From Spirochaetaceae bacterium (GTDB taxonomy: Bacteria > Spirochaetota > Spirochaetia > SZUA-6 > Fen-1364), in assembly GCA_003141795.1 (NCBI GenBank), contig PLNO01000343.1, positions 1 through 12,091 of the forward strand: a DNA stretch of 12,091 bases, in the 5' to 3' direction. Both the position numbers and the translations under genes were made by a program. The notes below the pieces were generated by a model. It was not told where the DNA came from. It made no database searches and was given only the letters and a program-made list of their open reading frames with translations. This document shows positions 9,001 through 12,091 of the stretch, in pieces; the stretch's first letter is position 1, and each line of letters begins with the position of its first letter.

Positions 9001-10315
9001 TTCCAGGGTTTGGCCAAAGCTGGCTATCCAGCGCGATCGTGGGTCCGGACTTGTCGATGAGAATGTGCCCTATCCCTATCCCCTCATTGCCCGCGTTGTC
9101 CTTGATCTTCACCGTGAGCGTGTAGTCGCCCGCGATGCTGAGCGTCGGGGTTACAGCTGCCGTTATGGGGTTGCCCCCGTTGATGACGGCCGGCCCTGAA
9201 GTGATCTGATAGGTGAGTGTCGACTGATTCAGTCCGGATAGCCCAGTCTGGTCCGCCAACGTGGCGAGGGACTGCAGTAAGGCCTGCGTAAGAATGACGT
9301 TTTGCGAAGTCCATCCAAAATTGCTTACAGTGACAGTGGGGGCCGTCGGGTCAAGCATCACTGCCCCAGACGAAGTTCTTGAGTTCCCAGCAAGGTCCTT
9401 CACCGTGAACTCGATGATCGATGTTCCCAGCGTGCTGATCGTGACCGGCTGGCCGTCCCAGGTCTGTGCCGTCCCCCCGTTTATCGAGTACGTCCGGGAC
9501 ATCGTATCAATGCCCGACTCGTTCAGTGCATCCGAAACATCTGCCGTAACCAGTGCGGAAGACAGCGTCGTCCATGACCCGAATAGCCCACCAGACGTAA
9601 CGACCCGCGGTGTCACCGTCGGCGGGTTCTTGTCGAGCTTGACGGTTGCGCTCTGGGATCCCCAGTTGCCTACATGGTCCGCCACCCTGAAGTAGATTGT
9701 ATTTGCGCCGCTGACGGCATCAGTAAAGGTGATCGTCGAGGAGCCTGAAGAGATCCCGCTCCAGTTGACATTATTCCAGCTATACTGCCACGTGGAAGGA
9801 TTCACGCCGCTACGAGCGTCGGTCGCTGTGACGGTTAAAAGAACATCGACGTTGTGCCAATTGTTGTCGGTCGGCGTGATCGTCAGCGCAGGAGCGGCTG
9901 CATCGCCACGAAACGCGAAAGAGGCAGAATACTCGTGTGTGTCGAAGCCCAAGTATTTTGACCATACGTCGAGATAAAGGCTATAATCTCCGCCTATGCT
10001 GAACGGGACCGAGACCGTATCAGGATCCGAGTTTGTCGCATTGACAGGTGTGTTCGTGCCATCAGTGATGACAACCCACCACGAAGCAGTCCACCAATCC
10101 GATTGCTCTGACTTGTAGAGGGAGAAGGGAAGCGAGCTGCCCTGGTAGTAGTAGACGCCGCCCGACGCATAGACGGGCACCGAGAGTGCAGTCAGTGTGA
10201 TGTTATAAAGATCGGAATGGTTCGAAGGATTGACCACGCTCCAAATCGTCGTGTCTCCAAAGGCTCCCTTCGAAATGACGACCAACAGGCAAATAACAAC
10301 GACGAATCGTCTCAT
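1..10315 (-). CDS. Giant secreted repeat protein, Ig-like modules plus LP/GLAG repeat array (3'-partial)
   Basis: The frame is open from the ATG to the window edge, giving at least 3,438 residues (roughly 350 kDa) with no stop. Residues 1-20 form a signal peptide: MRR, a hydrophobic core FVVVICLLVVI, then a likely cut after A-F-G. The order then is an aromatic-rich beta domain (21-137), twelve Ig-like modules (138-1331), a transitional beta region, an LP/GLAG repeat array (about 1602-3012), an aromatic-rich domain (3013-3301), an Ala/Thr linker (about 3302-3321) and a C-terminal beta module cut by the window. Only two cysteines follow the signal peptide (C1201, C2155). No enzyme motif or internal membrane segment is evident. 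The start lies eight bases after the upstream stop, with only a weak GAG seven bases before it, so translational coupling is likely. An in-frame GTG at 10327 is an alternative start. A surface adhesin, a structural filament or a matrix protein are all possible; I do not recognise a named homologue. The uninterrupted frame makes the gene call very secure; the function is unknown. Confidence 0.95.
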   Translation of the reverse strand, partial: MRRFVVVICLLVVISKGAFGDTTIWSVVNPSNHSDLYNITLTALSVPVYASGGVYYYQGSSLPFSLYKSEQSDWWTASWWVVITDGTNTPVNATNSDPDTVSVPFSIGGDYSLYLDVWSKYLGFDTHEYSASFAFRGDAAAPALTITPTDNNWHNVDVLLTVTATDARSGVNPSTWQYSWNNVNWSGISSGSSTITFTDAVSGANTIYFRVADHVGNWGSQSATVKLDKNPPTVTPRVVTSGGLFGSWTTLSSALVTADVSDALNESGIDTMSRTYSINGGTAQTWDGQPVTISTLGTSIIEFTVKDLAGNSRTSSGAVMLDPTAPTVTVSNFGWTSQNVILTQALLQSLATLADQTGLSGLNQSTLTYQITSGPAVINGGNPITAAVTPTLSIAGDYTLTVKIKDNAGNEGIGIGHILIDKSGPTIALDSQLWPNPGIKWSNASAFVATANDAASGVDSSTWQWAVVNVTEHPELAGIVPTSGWAPGSSALIPTGLDGQYQVWYRVSDNAGNSSTTTVPGFVKIDRTGPVISDASTGWIKGTSLGSQATDSGVGVDQSSWAWSTDGTTWQAGLPSQLASGLQTIWLRVADSLGNETTRQLTVQIDNDPPAVTAGIVTSGVLPATWTNAASVTVSATADDALSGINSAGWQYSLNGGVSWSNGSSVTLASEGQTTITFKARDNAGNEGTASVAVWIARTLPAVSVQIDTTGVFAGVWTAADSVTVQGEGTTTSGAPIDPSKWTYSTDGGVTWIAAQSATITTQGKTTVLFKASDVAGNQGTGQIALWIDRTGPTLSATAASYGTESNGQLSVSAPSATDPLSGVDWASFLYSLDSDSSLPLPFSPTVGGGIPTAGLAEGQHTLTISAADAVGNRSTSSVSFIVDRTPPTVASVSITASNGTIGEDQYGTGSSVQLQVNATDTFGGSSPGTGTVAGIRYVITQAWPTSPDFSQAQTSQGSDPVLLNGLANGINYLFLKVIDGAGNTSSPFTRIVRMDNGRPPVPTIVGLTHPRAVSLTDAVSISNAVFLISVSSTSGSGLKGFHYVLRKGQTVKADGVLAAGVENRLELTALPDNDQAEYYTLVVSAVGGNGIESDQSVPYQFRIDTSPPEHLTAIASSHSNPEVWYPSSRETFLWQQPADMTGVKTFYYTISRTQIALPPTPADAALFDLSTWTSTTSSQIGVDLKDVLSQTTGAAWFALCAEDYAGNRQFDEVSLHYDTVRPTLGTLPSGTGSTGVDTSRAAEKAAAVSWGDPHDDNEGSEGAPQVSVQLSTIDLSLGTPAVISNWQVMADATRSLTFEGLSTGAVYLATFRVADGAGNTALYTQTFSLDGTTLPSTASVPFSESINGYRIYGTRQLSGQGFDAYLHAPVDVSLVETSQNATAGDIHLDAVEFDAAGDVLTASTSDARSFSLSVQGFAINAAGLALDSGTGLSFATATYTTQVTRSGTSQGAQLDYSNVDLTFPPLVQFSSSSLNVVPAFSLPTFHRVSSVSGGEPDLAAGWILGDVTTSRLSDSYWQLSSATIDSTDLFNNFSIDASVTDASGTHRSIPVSNVLLTTDHVIAQAQVTTGFSLTLSGSTFAVSNAQVRGNQLVILEAQLALPSGYTPATVAVRNFSVDSDGKVVEGADFAMGSFSFIDASGNVFTVTKADFQGTNLVVTQGSVQTASGNQIGFDGLRLTSDGAAWDLPVSLQGSFSFSLHGYTVSSQNAQLTADSVVLTDATVSGFPVQFGGGAHSLKGLGVRLSDYSVTQAGQGNDAFSFVPAYGTAVSVTGIEMNATGLFASQFSVVLPQGLGGGSIGFSNMQLASDGTLGLSDARQDPFTINAHGYAAQGNSGIFDGATVTFPTVHVVLSASASVSELDFVGLKVSGLGVVTSGTYAESVSWNENGWSYSLASLALSDLGVTATATLSLPADFGNRDITFPQFSLLSDGTSSSGSATDSFYVRIFGWKVLLTALSVQGSSLLVGTGAVPLYSTMGDGQLVVPDIVLDSSGQVLSSGSGGDTVQFLAENGFLVDATSYTFASDGLRLGGSIHFPDGLGDTAVAGYDTGEILLSSDGTVQTQSKDAPVNYSIGGWKVEAHGYSFDADGLTVENSYADVPSLGIRLSFPSLSFYPDGGIKAGGANLEGFTIPLFGGNIGVTQIQLTKSGVNLACFITLPENLGGFSIYFDQLTLHPDGTVSTDAAVPEFAFSVENFDFLFRNIKFDAGVLSIGEAQLTLPPEMDGKQIHLYNFSIDSNGNFQLGGLGFDPFQMWGYTFAIDNIGFANNVISFEGSITLPDTFVTGLAGKTIKISDFKVTTAGVVQSFDVSLQGTLEFALGDSWTVDVDTIGIQKEAVTGTYWFTINKGTLKFPPGMGIADASISGVKINPLTAAFTFDNVTIDGVQAEAFGLSFYLDKITISSTFDMDFSGRVTLPDTASMPEPIRGKTITVSEFQISHDGNVGNVAGGLSGIEGSLWDTLYLSNSAISFSKQTGGLLLSVTGDVQFMSAFPAGIAGQSVHLSAFTLDTSTWSVTAFAAQSDPLSFDLFNSTHIENAVIGMHLDQSTGGVVASVTGAIVLPSSLPAVLAGRSVVIQAFTINLSSGTISAFGASLALPGEQPLFAGIDLKDANLGATYESVSGSVVFTISGSLVLSSTFPTGLAGTVASINTLVFDSAGSLRDLNANVAFPDQKLFDTLAVRNGTVTFVKSGSSNMLISVSGDVILPDSFPKGLGGLPIHINTFTVDSSGTIQQVDIAASGINVPVFDAFSLQNGAVHVTANGSSDFIFSVTGSIVLPSSLPQGLAGLTLSVTKLDISSQRGLLAFTAGVTSNIDFDLFAGIKGSFTTLALSQSGFELKGTLTLPLSFPEGLAGMVIALDDLQMTWNGQITAISAGIASAQFSLAGFTANLTDLMFQPTGISIGSLLVTLPANMGSKVVGVENAGWDSAGNFHGNFVIPEIDIDIAGFTLALVNPSLDVPNQQITFSQAKLGLPDFLGNASLAVNGVKVNPSGLVFTGGAFAIPDFTIAGGLGFKNIHVNFSIDGSAYFIEGGGSAFVPGAGTFEATVSFTNQSPTYPIGLKRAFFSYEVSGLGLPLATTGLYLNGIRGGIAFGPPDEVPTETKYLFPNPGTRLQLGIAIGDAFGGATVKGKMDVWVDVTNWTWAFEGNVAVLSGYFNADLIAAFNARGFYGKVKIELRFVRGQVELWIGDSRVAGAGSVQFGIPTGFIVDYWFWFWGYWHVVIPDSDWFLPPVNAEFGHFSSGQDGFKGWIDLPIIGSTGIFLPNNGTPVLGNVSQFTLVKPMMAVSSTFAAKGMAAAPSVTSTATAAAATPTAGSSISGRVVRLDKLATAAATEVYQFTVPGTAKAAATSSAKSLAAVRDIAAPATQVTVGNVERITFVLGVAEGDPQLVAVSPSGARIAAGDANVLIQRTSWGSMRAVLNPEPGIWSAEVSGAVS
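2..412 (-). other. Ala/Thr linker and C-terminal beta module (residues 3302-3438, cut by window)
   Basis: A low-complexity stretch rich in Ala, Thr and Ser (about 3302-3321) separates the aromatic domain from a new module. That module has phrases like L-V-A-V-S-P-S-G-A-R-I and, near the edge, N-P-E-P-G-I-W-S-A-E-V-S-G. The pattern of S-P-S-G followed later by P-G-x-W-x-x-x-V-x-G is typical of beta-sandwich modules near the ends of bacterial secreted proteins, such as PPC-type or P-domain-like folds. The module appears to be near complete, but the gene continues, so more domains or a sorting signal may follow. Confidence 0.5.
413..1279 (-). other. Aromatic-rich non-repetitive domain of the giant protein (residues 3013-3301)
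   Basis: This follows the LP/GLAG array and breaks its period. It contains Gly-rich turns (G-G-I-A-F-G-P-P-D) and strands such as M-D-V-W-V-D-V-T-N-W-T-W. Residues 3212-3220 read Y-W-F-W-F-W-G-Y-W, the densest aromatic run in the protein. The domain is compact, about 290 residues, and could be the functional head after the two repeat arrays. I recognise no family. The aromatic surface could suit carbohydrate binding or a beta-barrel girdle, but neither is shown by the sequence. Confidence 0.5.
1280..5512 (-). repeat. LP/GLAG beta-repeat array, residues about 1602-3012, about 20 units
   Basis: A repeating block has an [LVF]-P anchor followed in the best copies by x-x-F-P-x-G-L-A-G, then alternating hydrophobic strands, then D-S-x-G or S-D-G, then a further strand pair. 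Anchors read by hand lie at residues 1602, 1791, 1846, 1913, 1972, 2036, 2100, 2159, 2220, 2279, 2353, 2416, 2488, 2561, 2635, 2706, 2777, 2844, 2910 and 2973, usually 55-74 apart. The clearest six begin with V-T-G or similar at 2482, 2555, 2629, 2700, 2771 and 2838. Alternating polar and hydrophobic residues imply all-beta units. I cannot name the family. A chain of small beta domains, a beta-solenoid, or a beta-groove of the AsmA/TamB kind are all conceivable. The periodicity is seen directly; the fold is inference. Confidence 0.75.
5513..6322 (-). other. Transitional beta region between Ig modules and LP/GLAG array (residues about 1332-1601)
   Basis: After the last Ig linker (D1331) the D-x-x-G-N signature disappears and the LP anchors have not yet begun. 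The stretch is still strand-like and rich in Ser, Thr, Gly and Val, with recurring phrases such as F-S-L-S-V-Q-G-F and F-S-L-T-L-S-G-S. These resemble the inner strands of the downstream repeats, so this may be a degenerate start of that array. No distinct domain is recognised. Confidence 0.45.
6323..9904 (-). repeat. Array of twelve bacterial Ig-like (OmpL47-like) modules, residues about 138-1331
   Basis: Module borders fall at a recurring D-[RKN]-x-x-P linker at residues 228, 322, 421, 526, 606, 697 (here A-R-T-L-P), 789, 884, 996, 1105, 1219 and 1331, so units are 80-114 residues. Each unit carries a late strand motif of the form [KR]-V-x-D-x-A-G-N, e.g. K-A-R-D-N-A-G-N and R-V-A-D-G-A-G-N. 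The motif is degenerate in the tenth unit, where S-A-V-G-G-N takes its place. Several units also carry W-x-Y-S-x-D-G-G-V-x-W. Both signatures are known from bacterial Ig-like folds and from the OmpL47-type module of spirochaetal surface proteins. Such arrays act as stalks or adhesive rods on the cell surface. Units diverge widely in sequence, so this is an old expansion and not a recent tandem DNA duplication. Confidence 0.85.
9905..10255 (-). other. N-terminal beta domain of the giant protein (residues 21-137)
   Basis: This stretch precedes the first Ig-like module and lacks the D-x-x-G-N motif. It is strand-like and rich in aromatics, with three consecutive Tyr at 55-57 and W-W at 74-75 and 79-80. 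It ends in alternating Tyr/Leu/Val strands before D138. It could be a carbohydrate-binding or capping domain of a beta-sandwich type, but I recognise no family and give no function. Confidence 0.5.
10256..10315 (-). other. Signal peptide of the giant protein
   Basis: Residues 1-20 have two arginines after the initiator Met, an unbroken hydrophobic core of about eleven residues, and a polar SKGAFG stretch ending in A-x-G just before D-T-T. This is a typical signal peptidase I site with the cut after G20. The only cysteine (C9) lies inside the hydrophobic core, so a lipoprotein signal is unlikely. Confidence 0.88.
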
Positions 10316-10329
10316 TGCTTCACTCACAT
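10313..10329 (-). promoter_or_regulatory. Gene junction with likely translational coupling
   Basis: The last sense codon ATG and stop TGA of the upstream gene are followed by GTGAAGCA and the ATG of the giant gene. Only a weak GAG (10323-10325) with seven-base spacing serves as a ribosome site. A GTG at 10325-10327 overlaps the stop and is in frame with the giant gene, four codons upstream of the ATG. Either start would make ribosomes finishing the first gene the likely source of initiation. The ATG is preferred because it begins a clean signal peptide directly with M-R-R. Confidence 0.55.
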
Positions 10330-11841
10330 TCTCTTTGCGGCCAGCTTCCAGCCGGAATCATTACCGACGAGGAATCGCGGTATCCCGTCGTCGGTCTGAA
10401 GTGACCTAATCTGAGCCGCGTCGGGCAGAGACTCAGAAACAAACGAGCCAGTGTCAGCGAGGTAAAGCTTCTGGCCAACGAGGAGTGCGAGAAGGTCCCC
10501 GGGAAGAGTCTCTCCTTGCAATGCCGTGGCATCTGCCGCGTCCAGGTCAAGCACTTTCTCGTAGCTGAGAGTCTCCACGTCAAACGAAAAGACTCCGACA
10601 CGATTCTCGCCATCTTGCTGAGTGAGCACCGCAGCGAATCGCGCGACAATCATCCCGCTGAACCAGGCGTCCAGCACTCCAGTTTGTGGCAAAGACGGAA
10701 TCAGCACGTCTGTCCATGTCGAGGTGTCAAACGAATATGACTTGGATGCGAACTTTTTTCCCGTTGGATCGTCGACAAGAGCGGTCATGAGAAAACTCGA
10801 CGGAAGCACAACCCCGCCGGGAATCCGCAATATAGGGAGGGGGAATAGCGGAACACTGAGACCTTCCGTCGTGTCTATGTTTGCATAGAGTTTCACGGGA
10901 GCTTGGCCACCGAGGATTGCATCGACGACCGTCTGACCATTCGTGACAGGAATGTATTCGCCGACGTTGAATGCCAGTGTCTGAAGGAGTCTCCTCACCC
11001 AGCCGATTCCCGTATCGACAAACACCGATACTCGCGAGCCATTGACCCAGACCAATTGCATTGTCCCGTCCCGCAAGGTGTAGAGAGACGTAACGGAAGT
11101 AGCAGCAGTTGAAGCTGAATCGAGCTGATCGAGCCGCGAAACGAGATGGTCGATGAGAGAAAAAGCGTAAAGCGTTGAAACCCCACCCTCAGTGGTGGCT
11201 CGAAAAGCTCCGACAAAGGCCTCATGCAGAGGCAGGTATCTCTCCCGAATCTGAAAGTCAGAAACTGTCTGTGACCCGCTGGAGATTGAGCTGTTCCAGA
11301 GAACGGGTGTTCCTGTGCTCGTGGAGACATAGGAATATTTCAGAACCCCGGATTTGTTGTAGAAAATTACGAATTTCTCCTGAGCCTCAGGCAGCGCCGA
11401 AAAGTCGCTTACGGCCCCGGAGGTGTCATCGTCCAGCTTTCCCCCCGAGTATAACGACAACCCGCCGTTTGCGTCGGCGTAGAGTGCATAGATCCCGGAC
11501 CCCGAAGCGTCATCGGCTATGAAAAAAGCAAGGGCTGTCTCAAAGACCCTGCTGAGCAAAGTGAGCTTGCGTATGTTGGTCAGAGTGTGGGATGCGGAGT
11601 TAATAGTTGTTGGTGCGAAGCTGTTTCCGCCGTCGGTGGATTTGCTTGCTTGGAGCACGCCACTGCTGACACTGACGAAGAATATCTCGTTCGAAGAGTT
11701 GTGCATCGTTATGGCTGCATCTACAGGACCCGCAGCAATCACTGCACCGCCGCTAAGGTACGATAGGATGTCGTCTGCACAAGCGGAGCCTGCAACGGCC
11801 ATGAGGCACGCCAGGACAAAAACGCACTTTTTTTGCATCAT
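10324..11841 (-). CDS. Exported 505-residue protein of unknown family, propeller-like, first gene of the operon
   Basis: The protein begins M-M-Q-K-K, followed by a hydrophobic core (V-F-V-L-A-C-L-M-A-V-A) and S-A-C-A-D-D, so signal peptidase I would cut after A22. C21 could instead be lipidated, but G-S-A-C is a poor lipobox. All three cysteines lie in the signal peptide. The mature part is strand-rich with frequent Tyr-Ala, Phe-Val and Asp-Gly turns. Residues 68-75 (S-T-D-G-G-N-S-F) match the Asp-box/BNR turn found in sialidase-like beta-propellers; I see only one good copy, so a propeller is a guess. The first of two adjacent ATGs is chosen because a GAGGGG Shine-Dalgarno sits eight bases upstream. 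The stop lies eight bases before the giant gene, implying an operon and possibly a shared surface structure. No function can be assigned. Confidence 0.93.
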   Translation of the reverse strand: MMQKKCVFVLACLMAVAGSACADDILSYLSGGAVIAAGPVDAAITMHNSSNEIFFVSVSSGVLQASKSTDGGNSFAPTTINSASHTLTNIRKLTLLSRVFETALAFFIADDASGSGIYALYADANGGLSLYSGGKLDDDTSGAVSDFSALPEAQEKFVIFYNKSGVLKYSYVSTSTGTPVLWNSSISSGSQTVSDFQIRERYLPLHEAFVGAFRATTEGGVSTLYAFSLIDHLVSRLDQLDSASTAATSVTSLYTLRDGTMQLVWVNGSRVSVFVDTGIGWVRRLLQTLAFNVGEYIPVTNGQTVVDAILGGQAPVKLYANIDTTEGLSVPLFPLPILRIPGGVVLPSSFLMTALVDDPTGKKFASKSYSFDTSTWTDVLIPSLPQTGVLDAWFSGMIVARFAAVLTQQDGENRVGVFSFDVETLSYEKVLDLDAADATALQGETLPGDLLALLVGQKLYLADTGSFVSESLPDAAQIRSLQTDDGIPRFLVGNDSGWKLAAKRM

Positions 11842-11867
11842 GAGAGATGCCCCTCTTTCTTATTCAT
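11838..11867 (-). CDS. Possible nine-codon leader ORF (MNKKEGHLS) overlapping the first gene's start
   Basis: An ATG at 11865-11867 opens a nine-codon frame whose TGA (11838-11840) overlaps the ATG of the 505-residue gene as ATGA. It reads through the Shine-Dalgarno of that gene. Its own ribosome site is poor (GGTAGAAAG just upstream). If translated it would couple to the downstream start; it may equally be a chance frame. Confidence 0.15.
   Translation of the reverse strand: MNKKEGHLS
11850..11855 (-). promoter_or_regulatory. Shine-Dalgarno (GAGGGG) of the 505-residue gene
   Basis: On the minus strand AAAGAGGGG is followed by eight bases and then ATG-ATG. The spacing favours the first ATG (11841) over the second (11838), which would have an eleven-base gap. 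It is clearly stronger than anything in front of the giant gene. Confidence 0.7.
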
Positions 11868-11899
11868 GGCTTTCTACCAACAACAGTGCGCAATCTGCC

Positions 11900-11928
11900 A
11901 TCTCCGCCTGATAAAATCATGCGGGGGT
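11900..11928. repeat. Imperfect dyad in the operon leader
   Basis: CCGC (11904-11907) pairs with GCGG (11921-11924), and TGAT (11909-11912) pairs with ATCA (11916-11919) around a three-base AAA loop, with one mismatch between the two stems. Weaker pairing continues outward on both sides. It lies about 60 bases upstream of the first start codon. It could be an operator or a leader hairpin; no T-run follows, so it is not a typical terminator. It could also be chance. Confidence 0.25.
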
Positions 11929-11983
11929 TGAGATAAGCAGCAAGTGGAACGTGAAAGTCTGAAAGCTTCCTGCTGTACATTCT

Positions 11984-12012
11984 GTTATCCTGGCCTTTGT
12001 CACGCAATCCAA
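11984..12012 (-). promoter_or_regulatory. Weak sigma70-like promoter candidate for the operon
   Basis: On the minus strand TTGGAT (12007-12012) is followed by 17 bases and then GATAAC (11984-11989). The matches to TTGACA and TATAAT are three and four of six. The spacing is ideal but the boxes are weak. It would give a leader of about 135 bases before the first gene. Other AT-rich -10-like strings occur nearby, so this is only a candidate. Confidence 0.2.
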
Positions 12013-12038
12013 TTACGATTCAGGTAATTCATATAACA

Positions 12039-12091
12039 ATGAAACTGGATCTATTGGAACAATTTGTTTTTTACAGAAGAATTTATAACAC
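12039..12091 (+). CDS. Possible start of a divergent gene (5' part only)
   Basis: An ATG opens a frame of 17 codons (MKLDLLEQFVFYRRIYN) that is still open at the window edge. The composition, with Lys, Leu, Glu, Arg and Tyr, looks protein-like, and the position is opposite the operon as in a divergent pair. The only ribosome-site-like string is AGG about 14 bases upstream, which is too far for a confident start. There is too little sequence for identification. Confidence 0.22.
   Translation, partial: MKLDLLEQFVFYRRIYN

Larger units (their letters stand above)
11842..12091. promoter_or_regulatory. AT-rich upstream region of the operon
   Basis: These 250 bases hold no convincing complete gene on either strand. 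The outer part (about 12000-12091) is strongly AT-rich, about 35% GC in a sampled line, unlike the coding DNA. This is the expected place for the operon promoter and perhaps for a divergent one, since a plus-strand frame opens at 12039. No strong terminator hairpin with a T-run is seen. Confidence 0.5.

Noticed and set aside
9068..9081. Tandem CCCTAT hexamer
   Set aside because: Only two and a bit copies, in frame, encoding alternating Gly-Ile inside an Ig module. Too short to be a phase-variable repeat, and a hexamer change would keep the frame.
11776..11841. Lipoprotein signal in the 505-residue protein
   Set aside because: C21 is preceded by G-S-A, which lacks the Leu/Val/Ile normally at -3, while A-C-A before D-D fits signal peptidase I. 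Not excluded, since spirochaetal lipoboxes are looser.
11519..11911. Plus-strand frame of 130 codons running from the first gene into the intergenic region
   Set aside because: Mostly antisense to the signal peptide and N-terminus of the 505-residue protein. It has no ribosome site or recognisable domain.
1..12091. CRISPR array, insertion sequence, tRNA or rRNA
   Set aside because: No short direct DNA repeats with regular spacers, no transposase-like frame with inverted ends, and no tRNA- or rRNA-like segment was seen. The repeats in this window are at protein level and too diverged at DNA level.

Overview
The window is dominated by one very large gene on the minus strand. Reading backwards from an ATG at 10315-10313, the frame stays open for 3,438 codons to the left edge (base 2) without a stop, so the gene is 3'-partial here. 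The product has a clear N-terminal signal peptide, almost no cysteine, no visible enzyme motif and a wholly beta-type repetitive composition. I read it as a giant secreted or cell-surface protein. Its visible order is: signal peptide (1-20); a small aromatic-rich beta domain (21-137); twelve bacterial Ig-like modules (about 138-1331), each with a D-x-x-G-N type motif and many with a W-x-Y-S-x-D-G-G type motif; a transitional beta region; a long array of about 20 repeats of 55-74 residues marked by an [LVF]-P anchor and G-L-A-G and D-S-x-G motifs (about 1602-3012); an aromatic-rich non-repetitive domain (about 3013-3301); an Ala/Thr-rich linker; and a beta-sandwich-like module that runs off the window.

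Immediately upstream in the same direction (10324-11841, eight bases away) lies a complete 505-codon gene. It encodes an exported protein with one Asp-box-like motif and a strand-rich, propeller-like texture, and I do not recognise its family. The spacing and shared export signals argue for a two-gene operon read right to left. The product of the first gene may be a partner of the giant protein, but that is inference.

The right end (11842-12091) is AT-rich, non-coding or mostly so. It is the likely promoter and leader region of the operon. It holds a good Shine-Dalgarno for the first gene, a nine-codon mini-ORF overlapping its start, a small dyad, weak sigma70-like boxes and a possible plus-strand gene start at 12039 that leaves the window.

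Organism: two Sec-type signal peptides, a giant Ig-repeat surface protein and moderately high GC suggest an environmental Gram-negative bacterium. Hand-sampled 60-base lines gave about 60-67% GC in the body of the giant gene, about 50% in the upstream gene and about 35% in the intergenic region. The Ig modules look like the OmpL47-type modules common in spirochaetes, so Spirochaetota is a candidate, but this is weak evidence for taxonomy. I see no tRNA, rRNA, CRISPR array, insertion sequence or transposase.

The most notable content is the [LVF]-P/G-L-A-G repeat array in the second half of the giant protein. I cannot assign it to a family I know.
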